Source of the DNA: Eubacteriales bacterium
GTDB lineage: Bacteria; Bacillota; Clostridia; Oscillospirales; Oscillospiraceae
Assembly: GCA_030533415.1 (NCBI GenBank)
Contig: JAUNJE010000007.1
Span: 17,870-81,869 of the forward strand
Length of the DNA stretch: 64,000 nucleotides
Direction of reading: 5' to 3'
The translations under genes were made by a program, and so were the position numbers. The notes beneath the pieces are model-generated. The model did no database searches. It saw only the letters and a program-made list of their open reading frames with translations, and was not told where the DNA came from. Of this stretch, positions 1-7,443 are shown one piece after another (the stretch's first letter is position 1; every line of letters begins with the position of its first letter).

Positions 1-1857
1 CGCATGATGCTGGACCCGCGGATTCGCTCTGGAGGGATGGTGCTGGCCTATGGCGGCAGCGGATTCCTGCTCAGCGCGGCCAGCCTCATGAATTTTCCCC
101 AGCCTCTGGCAATGGGACTGATCTGCACGGTGTCGGGCTGGCGGGCGGTCATTATGACCCTGGGAGCGATGGTGGGGTATCCCACCTTCTGGGGTCAAGC
201 GGGAAATCAGGGGATCGTCTGGTCTGCGGCGGGTGGCTTGCTGGGACTGCTTCTGGGCGGGAAGGAGGAGGTAAAGGACCAGCCGCTGATGATCCCCGTC
301 ATCGCGGCCTTCCTGACGGCGGTGACGGGACTGGTGTTTCAGGTATTTCTGAAGGACAAAACCCCGGTGCCGATCTATTTTTTGCGCATCGTCCTGACAT
401 TTTTGACAGGGGTGCTGTTTACCCAGGCCTTTCGGTGCAGGGATGCCATTACCGACTGGCTGGTGGGAGGTGTGGCGGTCCTGGCCCTGGCCCAGGTGGC
501 GCCCATCCCCTATTTGGGGCTGGGATACATCGCGGCAGGGGTCCTGGCGGTGGGGAGCGCGTTTCCCGCAGCGGCGCTGGCAGGCCTGGGGCTGGACCTG
601 GCCCAGATTACCAAAATTCCCATGACGGCGGTGATGTGCCTGGCCTATTTTGTGCGGATGGTGCCCTTTGACAAGAAGTGGCAGCATTATGCCGCGCCGG
701 GAGCGGCCTATCTCGCGGTCATGGCGGTATGCGGCATGTGGGATTTGACACCTCTGCCGGGACTGGTTTTAGGAGGTGCTTTGGGCGCCTTTCTGCCCCC
801 CAGGCCGGAAATCGTTCACCGCCGGGGAGAAACGGGAATTGCCCAGGTCCGTTTGGAGCTGGGGGCGGAGGTGCTGGCTTCCACTCAGCAGCTGTTTATG
901 GAAATGGAGCCGCCGCCCATCGATGAGGCGGCGCTGCTGGACAAGGTCCGGGAGCGGGCCTGTGCAAACTGTTCGGCAAGGAAGGCCTGCAAGGAGCAGG
1001 AGAATCTATCCGTGGCCCTGCTCCAGAATCCGTTGGATGCCGATTGCCGCAAGGCGGGGCGGCTGATCCCGGAGCTGCGGCGTGCCCAGGAGCAGCTGCG
1101 TTATCTGAAGGCGGAGCGGGGAAGGCAGCGGGAATACCGGACGGCGCTGGTTCAGCAGTACCGTTTTCTGGGGGATTACCTGCGTGCCCTGGCGGACCGC
1201 CTGCCCCGGCGGGGGGAGCAGACGGAAATCTGCTTTCGCATCGAGGTCTCCGCCCGGTCCCGGGGAAAGGAGCGGGCCAACGGCGACAAGTGCCTGGCCT
1301 TTGCCGGGCCGGGGTGCAAATACTATGTGCTCCTGTGCGACGGTATGGGCACCGGCCTGGGTGCGGCTCAGGAGGGCCACACTGCGGCGGTGCTTCTGCG
1401 GCAGATGCTGACGGCTGGATTCCCGGCGGAGCACGGCCTGCGCACCATAAACAGCATCCTGGCCCTCCGGGGCAGTGCCGGGGCGGTGACAATGGATCTG
1501 GCGGAAATTCGCCTGGATACAGGTACGGCGGCAATTTACAAGTGGGGGGCGGCGCCCTCCTGGGTGCTGTACCGCAGCGGGGCAGAAAAAATCGGGACAG
1601 CCACCCCGCCGCCGGGGATCTCGGTAAGTGAGACCCGGGAGGCGGTGGAGAAGCTGTCCCTGCGTCGGGGGGAGGTGCTGATTTTACTCAGCGACGGCGT
1701 GGACGGAGAGGATGCCCTGCGCCTGTCTGATCTGACTCCGGACGCGCCGCCTGGGGAGTTGGCGGCGAAGATTCTGGAGAGAGGCTGTGGGAACGGAGAA
1801 GATGATGCAACGGCAGCGGTCATTCGTCTCCGCCCCACCAGCTTGGGACTATCATAG
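1..1857 (+). CDS. spoIIE: Stage II sporulation protein E (SpoIIE), PP2C-type serine phosphatase, 5' end cut by window
   Basis: The protein dephosphorylates SpoIIAA to activate sigma-F in the forespore (family knowledge). Its first roughly 265 visible residues are a run of hydrophobic helices. A cysteine cluster CANCSARKAC follows near residue 318, as in the SpoIIE regulatory region. A PP2C phosphatase domain then shows LLCDGMGTG near residue 445 and LLSDGVDGE near 562, the metal-binding aspartates. The visible 617 residues are shorter than the roughly 800 of Bacillus SpoIIE. The frame is open to base 1 and no ribosome binding site precedes the first ATG at base 4, so the true start is probably upstream. 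No sporulation partner gene follows it here. Confidence 0.9.
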   Translation, partial: RMMLDPRIRSGGMVLAYGGSGFLLSAASLMNFPQPLAMGLICTVSGWRAVIMTLGAMVGYPTFWGQAGNQGIVWSAAGGLLGLLLGGKEEVKDQPLMIPVIAAFLTAVTGLVFQVFLKDKTPVPIYFLRIVLTFLTGVLFTQAFRCRDAITDWLVGGVAVLALAQVAPIPYLGLGYIAAGVLAVGSAFPAAALAGLGLDLAQITKIPMTAVMCLAYFVRMVPFDKKWQHYAAPGAAYLAVMAVCGMWDLTPLPGLVLGGALGAFLPPRPEIVHRRGETGIAQVRLELGAEVLASTQQLFMEMEPPPIDEAALLDKVRERACANCSARKACKEQENLSVALLQNPLDADCRKAGRLIPELRRAQEQLRYLKAERGRQREYRTALVQQYRFLGDYLRALADRLPRRGEQTEICFRIEVSARSRGKERANGDKCLAFAGPGCKYYVLLCDGMGTGLGAAQEGHTAAVLLRQMLTAGFPAEHGLRTINSILALRGSAGAVTMDLAEIRLDTGTAAIYKWGAAPSWVLYRSGAEKIGTATPPPGISVSETREAVEKLSLRRGEVLILLSDGVDGEDALRLSDLTPDAPPGELAAKILERGCGNGEDDATAAVIRLRPTSLGLS

Positions 1858-1984
1858 CACGGGGGAAGTGAAAAATCTGTCGAAACACTAGATGTGGGAT
1901 GAGAAATTGGAGAAAAATCACAAGATGTAGGGGAAGTTGTAGCTTGAAGGGAGAATTTCGGTAAATTTGCGGGGGAATCACCCG

Positions 1985-2211
1985 TCAGACATGTTTTTTA
2001 TACCAGTACAGATGGTAAATCCCGAGACCAGCTAGTAGGAGGATACTGCGCAGCTGGGGAATATTGCAGGGGGTGGGTCAAAGGCTGCCCAAATGGGAAA
2101 GCTGAGGATCAGCGCAATTCCGCACAGGAAAACGATGCCCATCGTGAGGTAGCCCAGCCACCCCGAAGCTTTATTGGAAGAAAATATGCAGGAAAGTGGC
2201 AACAATAGCAG
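1985..2211 (-). pseudogene. Remnant of a small membrane protein, frameshifted
   Basis: On the minus strand two overlapping frames encode hydrophobic stretches that look like one broken membrane protein. The first, from about 2211, reads a signal-like LLLLPLSC followed by GIVFLCGIALILSF, then hits TAG. The second frame continues with LRSILLLAGLGIYHLYWYKK and stops at 1985. The frame change fits an indel in the C-rich run near 2068-2076. No ATG or ribosome binding site is visible at the 5' end, which runs into the terminator. It could be a real decayed gene or an assembly indel; the family is not recognised. Confidence 0.35.
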
Positions 2212-2250
2212 AAAATAAGTCCTGGTAGCAATTACCAGGACTTATTTTTT
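2212..2250. terminator. Bidirectional intrinsic terminator
   Basis: A perfect 16-bp inverted repeat (arms 2212-2227 and 2233-2248, core AAGTCCTGGTA, 5-nt loop GCAAT) is flanked by T-rich ends on both strands. On the minus strand it sits just downstream of tRNA-His and so ends the tRNA transcript. Confidence 0.85.
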
Positions 2251-2251
2251 A

Positions 2252-2329
2252 TGGGGTGGATAATGGGACTCGAACCCACGATCTTCAGAGCCACAATCTG
2301 ACGCCTTAGCCAACTAGGCCATATCCACC
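2252..2329 (-). tRNA. tRNA-His (GTG)
   Basis: The minus strand folds as a cloverleaf with an 8-bp acceptor GGTGGATA/TATCCACC, which includes the extra G-1 pair typical of tRNA-His. The anticodon stem TCAGA/TCTGA encloses loop TTGTGGC with anticodon GTG. The T arm is GTGGG-TTCGAGT-CCCAT. CCA is encoded at 2252-2254. It is the last of three clustered tRNAs. Confidence 0.95.
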
Positions 2330-2346
2330 ATATTTTCTTAGCTGAA

Positions 2347-2423
2347 TGGCACGCCAGGAGGGACTCGAACCCCCGACCTACTGCTTAGAAGGCAGTTGCT
2401 CTATCCAGCTGAGCTACTGGCGC
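2347..2423 (-). tRNA. tRNA-Arg (TCT)
   Basis: Cloverleaf on the minus strand: acceptor GCGCCAG pairs with CTGGCGT, and anticodon stem ACTGC/GCAGT holds loop CTTCTAA with anticodon TCT (reads AGA). The T loop is TTCGAGT. CCA is encoded at 2347-2349. It is the middle gene of the cluster. Confidence 0.95.
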
Positions 2424-2430
2424 ATTTCTA

Positions 2431-2504
2431 TGGAGCGGGTGACGGGAATCGGACCCGCGTATCCAGCTTGGAAGGCTGGTGTTCTACCATTGAACTACAC
2501 CCGC
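2431..2504 (-). tRNA. tRNA-Gly (TCC)
   Basis: Cloverleaf on the minus strand: acceptor GCGGGTG, D arm with TTCAATGGTAGAA, anticodon stem CCAGC/GCTGG around CTTCCAA with anticodon TCC (reads GGA), T loop TCCGATT, encoded CCA at 2431-2433. It is the first gene of the cluster transcribed from the promoter at 2537-2565. Confidence 0.95.
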
Positions 2505-2536
2505 GAATCCCATCTTCTGGCTGATTCAGCCATAGA

Positions 2537-2565
2537 ATTTTACCATGAAAGCGCCAATCTGTCAA
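2537..2565 (-). promoter_or_regulatory. Sigma-A promoter of the tRNA cluster
   Basis: Minus-strand -35 TTGACA (2560-2565) and -10 TAAAAT (2537-2542) are separated by 17 bp and lie about 30 bp before tRNA-Gly. The -35 overlaps the stop codon of the HAD phosphatase gene. Confidence 0.75.
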
Positions 2566-3416
2566 GCTTCTTTTTGCAGAATCTCCGGGATTTTTTCGTA
2601 AATAACCTCCGCAACGGCACCGTCGGCGCATTTGCATACATTTTCAAACTGCCCCGCAATGGTTCCGTCTGCGGGAACGTAGGCGTAATCCGTATTGTGC
2701 AGCATGGGCAGGTCGTTTTCCGCGTCGCCGATGCAGACCAGAAGCTTTCGGCCCAACCGCTGCTGCAGCTCCCGGGCGGAGCGGCCCTTGGATACGCCCT
2801 TGGCGTGGATGTCAATGATCCGGGTGGCGGCGCGGAACACCTCGCAGGCATGGCCAAAGCGGCGCCGCAGAAGCTGTTCCGCCTCATCCATCCGGCGGCG
2901 CTCTTCGGGCGTGCTGTCAAAAAGGCTGGCCACCGTCACATCCCGGATTTCTCCATAGAGGGAGAATTTCAGAAATGGCCCCAGATCGTCGCCAGGCCGG
3001 GCAAAGCCCCGGGCACACTGGTTGTGGTCGCAGAAGGCGTCCCAGCCCGGATTTTCGGTAAAGCGGTAATGGGCATCCACCCCCTGGACCTCCACCGTCA
3101 GATCAGGAAACAGATCCATGCACTCCCCTACGGTTTCCCACATGTCGAGGGGTATCTCGTGGCAGAAACTCAATTTCTGCTCTCCCAGGTCGTAAGCGGC
3201 GGAGCCGTTGTATAATAGCAGCGGAGCGTTTACCGGCACTATGTCCCGGAAAACCTTGGTCATGGGCACGCTGCGCCCCGTATTGACGGTAAACACACCG
3301 CCGTTATCCATAAAGTAGCGGATGGCCTCCAGATTTCGCTCCGGAATAGAGGAATCCGGGGCGGTCAGGGTGCGGTCAAAATCGACTGTCAGCAAAACAT
3401 CGGAAAACAGTGCCAT
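2562..3416 (-). CDS. Cof-type HAD-superfamily hydrolase
   Basis: A 284-residue cytosolic phosphatase of the HAD IIB (Cof) group, which usually hydrolyses sugar phosphates or nucleotides; the substrate cannot be read from sequence. Visible motifs are the catalytic DFDRTLT at residues 12-18, the motif II region VNTGRS, and motif IV GDAENDLPML near residue 240. The start chosen is the ATG at 3416, preceded by AAAGGA; the longer upstream frame overlaps rluD and lacks family similarity. It lies 32 bp downstream of rluD and probably ends the lspA-rluD operon. Confidence 0.85.
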   Translation of the reverse strand: MALFSDVLLTVDFDRTLTAPDSSIPERNLEAIRYFMDNGGVFTVNTGRSVPMTKVFRDIVPVNAPLLLYNGSAAYDLGEQKLSFCHEIPLDMWETVGECMDLFPDLTVEVQGVDAHYRFTENPGWDAFCDHNQCARGFARPGDDLGPFLKFSLYGEIRDVTVASLFDSTPEERRRMDEAEQLLRRRFGHACEVFRAATRIIDIHAKGVSKGRSARELQQRLGRKLLVCIGDAENDLPMLHNTDYAYVPADGTIAGQFENVCKCADGAVAEVIYEKIPEILQKEA

Positions 3417-3448
3417 GGCTGCGCGGTCCTTTCTATGCGTTGTAAATG

Positions 3449-4354
3449 TTAGTTCATGCGTTCCAGTTTCGCGATAACCTCCCGAAAGTAGGGCGGCAGC
3501 TCCGCGAACACCATAACGGGCCGCCCGTCCCGGGGATGCCGGAAGCACAGGGCGCCCGCGTGAAGGCACTGGCTGTCCTGGCCCAATTCCGGCTTTTTCC
3601 GTCCGTAAACCGTGTCGCCCAGGATCGGATGCCCAATATAGGCCATATGCACCCGGATCTGGTGGGTTCGCCCGGTTTCCAGACGGCAGCGGATATGGGT
3701 GTAGCCCCGGTAGCGCCGCACGACCTCCCAATGGGTCACGGCAGGCTTGGAATTGCGCTGGGTGACGCACATTTTCTTGCGGTCAGTGGGATGCCGCCCA
3801 ATGGGGGCGTCCACCGTGCCGCTGTCCTCCCGGAAGGAGCCGCAGACAATGGCCTCATAGGTCCTTGCCATGGTGTGGTCCTTCAGCTGGGAGGCCAGCA
3901 TGGCGTGGGCATAGTCGTTTTTCGCTACGGCCAGCAGGCCGGAGGTGTCCTTGTCGATGCGGTGGACGATGCCGGGCCGCAGTTCGCCGTTAATGCCGCT
4001 TAAGGAGTCCCCCAGGGCGTACAGCAGGCCGTTGACCAGTGTGTCGTCCTGGTGGCCTGCGGCGGGATGCACCACTAGCCCCTTGGGCTTGTTAATGACC
4101 AGCAGGTCATCGTCCTCATAGGCGATATCCAGGGCCATTTGGGTGGGCGCAATGTCCACCTCTTTTGCTTCGGGAAGGGTGTAGGCAATGCTGTCGCCCA
4201 CGCTGAGCCGGTCATTTTTTTTCGCGGGCTTGCCATTGCAGGTCACAAGCCCTTCCTCAATCAGCCGTTGGGCGGCGCTGCGGCTTAGGTTTGCCGCGCT
4301 TCGGGCCAGAAAGGCATCCAGCCGCTCCCCGGGAATATCTGCAATCAGAATCAT
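3449..4354 (-). CDS. rluD: RluD-family 23S rRNA pseudouridine synthase
   Basis: It converts uridines to pseudouridine in large-subunit rRNA (family function; exact sites not deducible). The 301 residues carry an N-terminal S4 RNA-binding domain (residues 8-60, RLDAFLAR through VGDSIAY) and the catalytic domain with HRIDKDTSGLL at 131-141, where D134 is the expected nucleophile. Its ATG overlaps the lspA stop codon by 4 bp, so the two are translationally coupled. The lspA-rluD order is common in Firmicutes. Confidence 0.92.
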   Translation of the reverse strand: MILIADIPGERLDAFLARSAANLSRSAAQRLIEEGLVTCNGKPAKKNDRLSVGDSIAYTLPEAKEVDIAPTQMALDIAYEDDDLLVINKPKGLVVHPAAGHQDDTLVNGLLYALGDSLSGINGELRPGIVHRIDKDTSGLLAVAKNDYAHAMLASQLKDHTMARTYEAIVCGSFREDSGTVDAPIGRHPTDRKKMCVTQRNSKPAVTHWEVVRRYRGYTHIRCRLETGRTHQIRVHMAYIGHPILGDTVYGRKKPELGQDSQCLHAGALCFRHPRDGRPVMVFAELPPYFREVIAKLERMN

Positions 4355-4830
4355 TTTTTTCTGCTGTCCTTCCAGAAAGCTTTGTTGAAGAAAAACAGGT
4401 GAACCATCATCAGGATGCAGCCGCAGGTGATAAAGCAGTCGGCTACGTTAAAAACGGGGAAGTCCATAAAAGTGGTCTCGATCATGTCCACCACATAGCC
4501 GTAACGCACCCGGTCCAGCATATTGCCCAGGCCGCCGCCATAAATTGCCGCGATGCACCAGCGTTCAAATTTTGTAAAGTGCATAGGTTTTTTGAAGTAT
4601 TCGAACAGAATGATACCAGTAAAAGCCACGAAAATGCACGCAAACAGCCACTGCTGTCCCTCAAACGAGGAGAAGGCCGCGCCGGTATTCTGCACATAGG
4701 TCAGCTGCAGCAGTCCGGGAAGAAAGGAAACCGGAGTGTGAAGGGCGATATAGGTGACGGTCAGATATTTGACTAGCTGATCCACAGCCACGATAAAGGC
4801 CACGAAGAGGGTATATAGCAAGAATTGCAT
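4351..4830 (-). CDS. lspA: Lipoprotein signal peptidase (signal peptidase II)
   Basis: An integral membrane aspartyl protease that removes signal peptides from prolipoproteins. The 159 residues form four hydrophobic segments. Conserved motifs are VQNTGAAFSSF (46-56), GNMLDRVRYGYVVDMIE (102-118) and FNVADCFI (127-134); D115 and D131 match the catalytic dyad. The ATG at 4830 follows AGGAGG with good spacing. It is the first gene of a minus-strand operon with rluD and the HAD hydrolase. Confidence 0.95.
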   Translation of the reverse strand: MQFLLYTLFVAFIVAVDQLVKYLTVTYIALHTPVSFLPGLLQLTYVQNTGAAFSSFEGQQWLFACIFVAFTGIILFEYFKKPMHFTKFERWCIAAIYGGGLGNMLDRVRYGYVVDMIETTFMDFPVFNVADCFITCGCILMMVHLFFFNKAFWKDSRKK

Positions 4831-4858
4831 AGAAAAATCCTCCTGTCGGTTGCGGTTT

Positions 4859-4888
4859 ATTATAACATGGAGAGCGTGAAAAAGTCAA
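4859..4888 (-). promoter_or_regulatory. Promoter of the lspA-rluD-HAD operon
   Basis: Minus-strand -35 TTGACT (4883-4888), 18-bp spacer, -10 TATAAT (4859-4864), about 30 bp before the lspA ATG. Confidence 0.7.
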
Positions 4889-4932
4889 TGCGGGAGCAGG
4901 GAGTTTCGGGCTGCTGCACGAAGCGCAGAATT

Positions 4933-4963
4933 AAAAAACCCGCCCCGGGTATTCCCAGGACGG
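4933..4963 (-). terminator. Intrinsic terminator after the HPr-like gene
   Basis: Minus strand: CCGTCCTGGG pairs with CCCGGGGCGG (two G-U pairs) across a 4-nt loop, followed by GTTTTTT. It lies 18 bp after the stop of the HPr-like gene. Confidence 0.8.
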
Positions 4964-4980
4964 TGCTACAAGAGCCATAT

Positions 4981-5220
4981 TCATTCATTGACCAGAAACC
5001 GCTGGGCGGCAGCAAGGAATACTTCAAATTCAGCATCGCCGCACTCTGTGGAGACGGTCAGCGGATTGGACAGATTCAAGCAGAACATTTCCATGAAGCT
5101 TTTACCGTTGACGCGGTGGTGGCTGTCCTCCACTGAAATGGTGAAGGCCATAGTGGTAGCCAAGCCTACAAAGTCCTGAACGTCCCGAACCGATCGAAGG
5201 CGTATCCGAAATTCCCGCAT
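4981..5220 (-). CDS. HPr-like protein lacking the active-site histidine
   Basis: A 79-residue protein with the fold signature of the PTS phosphocarrier HPr: an N-terminal strand REFRIRLRS and a GKSFMEMFCLNLSNPL segment that aligns with the Ser46 region of HPr. The residue-15 catalytic His (GLHARPA motif) is absent; the corresponding stretch is VGLATTM. It therefore cannot be a classical phosphocarrier and may be regulatory like Crh (inference). The ATG at 5220 lies about 100 bp downstream of a clear promoter, and a longer frame upstream lacks support. It forms a single-gene unit with its own terminator. Confidence 0.7.
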   Translation of the reverse strand: MREFRIRLRSVRDVQDFVGLATTMAFTISVEDSHHRVNGKSFMEMFCLNLSNPLTVSTECGDAEFEVFLAAAQRFLVNE

Positions 5221-5238
5221 AAAAGTCCCCCCGGAAGC

Positions 5239-5267
5239 TGTACAAAAATATTTTTTTCGTGTATAAT
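5239..5267 (+). promoter_or_regulatory. Candidate promoter for mtaB
   Basis: TGTACA (5239-5244, 4 of 6 matches to -35), 17-bp spacer, TATAAT (5262-5267). It would give a leader of about 130 nt before mtaB and lies inside the leader of the divergent HPr-like gene. Confidence 0.5.
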
Positions 5268-5319
5268 GGGGAGAACAACTCAGGATCTCCGACGCATCCG
5301 CAAAACTCAGATGTAGAAT

Positions 5320-5347
5320 ATTATAGCAGTTTTTTGTGAAAATGCAA
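5320..5347 (-). promoter_or_regulatory. Promoter of the HPr-like gene
   Basis: Minus strand TTGCAT (5342-5347), 16-bp spacer, TATAAT (5320-5325). Transcription would start about 90 bp before the HPr-like ATG. Confidence 0.6.
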
Positions 5348-5404
5348 CTGTCGGTTTGGACGATTAACACAATTTATCACTTGAATTATTGGTGGTTTTG
5401 ACAA

Positions 5405-6697
5405 ATGAAGTTTGCTTTTTATACCCTTGGCTGCAAAACAAATCAATACGAGACCCAGGCCATGGAGCGCCTGCTCCTGGACCTGGGCCATGAGATCGGG
5501 CATTTTGACGAACCCTGTGACGCCTATGTCATCAACACCTGCTCCGTCACAGCGGTGGCGGACAAGAAAAACCGCGCGGTCATCAGAAGGTGCCGCCGGG
5601 AGAATCCGGAAGCGGTCATCGGCGTCTGCGGCTGCTATTCCCAGCATGCTCCGGAAGCTGTCCGGGAACTGGGGATCGACGTCATCGGCGGCAGCGGAAA
5701 CCGGCAGGAATTTGTGGACATGCTGCTGTCCGCCGCAGAAAGCAAAGTTCACCGGGAAAGCGTGGACAATGCCCTGCGCCGCCGGGAATTTGAGATCCTG
5801 CCTCCGGGAGGGCTGGAGGAACGGACCCGTGCCATGCTGAAGGTGCAGGACGGCTGCGTGAATTTCTGCACTTACTGCATCATCCCCTATACCCGCGGCC
5901 CTATCCGCTCCGCGCCCCTGGAGCTGGCCGTGGAGCAGGCGGGGGAATTGGCCGCCCGGGGCTACCGGGAGATCGTACTGACGGGCATTGAGATCGCCAG
6001 CTGGGGCGCCGACCTTCCCGGCAAGCCGGGGCTTGTGCTGCTGGTGGAGGAAATTTGCAGAGCCGTTCCGAATCTGCGGGTACGGCTGGGGTCTTTGGAG
6101 CCGCGGATCGTCACGGAGGAATTTTGCGGCCGGCTGGCGGCGCTGCCCAATTTGTGCCCCCAATTCCACCTGAGCATGCAGTCCGGCTGCGACACGGTCC
6201 TGCAGCGGATGAAGCGCAGGTATGACACCGCCCGGTATTATGAAAGTGTGCGCCTTTTGAACGCTTATTTTCCGGGCTGTGCCGTCACCACGGATATGAT
6301 CGTGGCGTTCCCCGGCGAGACGGAGGAGGAGTTTGCCGAAAGCCTGGCTTTTATCCGCAAGTGCGCTTTCGCGGACATGCACATTTTCCCCTACTCCCGC
6401 CGCCCCGGCACCCCGGCGGACAAAATGCCGGGCCAGCTGGGCAACGCCACCAAGGAACAGCGCAGCCGGAGTGCCATCGCCGTGGCGGAGGAAATGAGCA
6501 GGGCCTACCGGGAAAAGCTTATCGGCACGGGGTTGAGCGTCCTGTTCGAGGACGCAGAGGACGGTTTCTTCACGGGTCATGCCCCCAATTATGTGAAGGT
6601 CTACGCCCCGGGAGAAAACCTGCACAACCAGATACGCAATGTGCTTGTCACGGAAATTTACAGGGACGGTGTGAAAGGCGAAATACAACCGCTGTAA
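5405..6697 (+). CDS. mtaB: tRNA t6A37 methylthiotransferase MtaB
   Basis: A radical-SAM enzyme that adds a methylthio group to t6A at position 37 of ANN-decoding tRNAs. The 430 residues show the UPF0004 domain with cysteines in TLGCKTNQYE, NTCSVT and GVCGCYSQ, then the radical SAM cluster motif CVNFCTYC (C151, C155, C158) and a C-terminal TRAM-like region. MtaB depends on t6A, whose synthesis genes tsaE and tsaB lie at 26.9-28.1 kb. The ATG at 5405 has only a weak GGTGG upstream, so the start is slightly uncertain. Confidence 0.93.
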   Translation: MKFAFYTLGCKTNQYETQAMERLLLDLGHEIGHFDEPCDAYVINTCSVTAVADKKNRAVIRRCRRENPEAVIGVCGCYSQHAPEAVRELGIDVIGGSGNRQEFVDMLLSAAESKVHRESVDNALRRREFEILPPGGLEERTRAMLKVQDGCVNFCTYCIIPYTRGPIRSAPLELAVEQAGELAARGYREIVLTGIEIASWGADLPGKPGLVLLVEEICRAVPNLRVRLGSLEPRIVTEEFCGRLAALPNLCPQFHLSMQSGCDTVLQRMKRRYDTARYYESVRLLNAYFPGCAVTTDMIVAFPGETEEEFAESLAFIRKCAFADMHIFPYSRRPGTPADKMPGQLGNATKEQRSRSAIAVAEEMSRAYREKLIGTGLSVLFEDAEDGFFTGHAPNYVKVYAPGENLHNQIRNVLVTEIYRDGVKGEIQPL

Positions 6698-6737
6698 CGG
6701 TACGGATAAAAACCAGGGAGGCTTCCCAGGTGGTTTC

Positions 6738-6766
6738 TTGCAATGCCTGCTTTCCCATGATATACT
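6738..6766 (+). promoter_or_regulatory. Promoter of queH
   Basis: TTGCAA (6738-6743), 17-bp spacer, TATACT (6761-6766), 100 bp before the queH ATG. Confidence 0.6.
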
Positions 6767-6866
6767 ATTGCCGTTCAGAGGAGGGGCGGTCCACGGCGTC
6801 CGAATAAAAGGTAGGAACCTTTCACTCCTTACGTATCACTCTCAACATTTACTCAGGAGGTTTCCC

Positions 6867-7412
6867 ATGAAAACCCTGCTCCATATCTGCTGCGCGCCCT
6901 GTGCCAACCGTCCCATTGAGATTCTCCGCACCGACGGCTTCGAGGTCACGGGCTTCTGGTATAACCCCAATATCCATCCCTTTACCGAGTACCGCGCCCG
7001 GCGCAACTGCCTGCGGGATTACGCCGCGGAGATCGAACTGCCCATCATTGAGCGCAATGACTACGGCCTGCGGCCCTTTGTCCGGGCGGTGGCCGATGAC
7101 ATTTCCAACCGGTGCGTCAAGTGCTACGAAATGCGCCTGTATGAGGCGGCCCGGCAGGCGGCGGAGGGAGGCTTTGACAGCTTTACCTCGTCCCTGTTCA
7201 TCAGCCCCTATCAGAAGCACGAGCTGATGCGGGAGGTGGCGGAACGGGCGGCCCTGGAATACGGTGTGGCCTTCCTGTACCGGGACTTCCGCCCGTATTT
7301 CAAAGAGGGACAGGCCTTTGCCCGGGAGCATGGGTTCTATATGCAGAAATACTGCGGCTGTGTATTTTCTGAGGAAGAACGGTATTTGAAGGCGAAAAAA
7401 ATCATCCCGTAG
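6867..7412 (+). CDS. queH: Epoxyqueuosine reductase QueH
   Basis: QueH (formerly DUF208) carries out the last step of queuosine formation in tRNA, replacing QueG in many anaerobes. The 181 residues contain the family cysteines: HICCAPC at 6-12, RCVKCYEMRL near 90 and YCGCVFSEEER near 165, which bind an iron-sulfur cluster and an adjacent metal in characterised members. The start at 6867 follows CAGGAGG with 7-nt spacing. A longer frame extends upstream but crosses the promoter. No other queuosine genes are nearby, which fits a salvage lifestyle (inference). Confidence 0.9.
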   Translation: MKTLLHICCAPCANRPIEILRTDGFEVTGFWYNPNIHPFTEYRARRNCLRDYAAEIELPIIERNDYGLRPFVRAVADDISNRCVKCYEMRLYEAARQAAEGGFDSFTSSLFISPYQKHELMREVAERAALEYGVAFLYRDFRPYFKEGQAFAREHGFYMQKYCGCVFSEEERYLKAKKIIP

Positions 7413-7443
7413 GGGCAGTGACTCTACGGCAGTTGGAGGAATT

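Noticed and set aside
2346-3215. Plus-strand open frame running through two tRNA genes and the HAD gene
   Set aside because: Its first part is the antisense of tRNA-Arg and tRNA-Gly and the rest mirrors the HAD hydrolase; it cannot be a gene.
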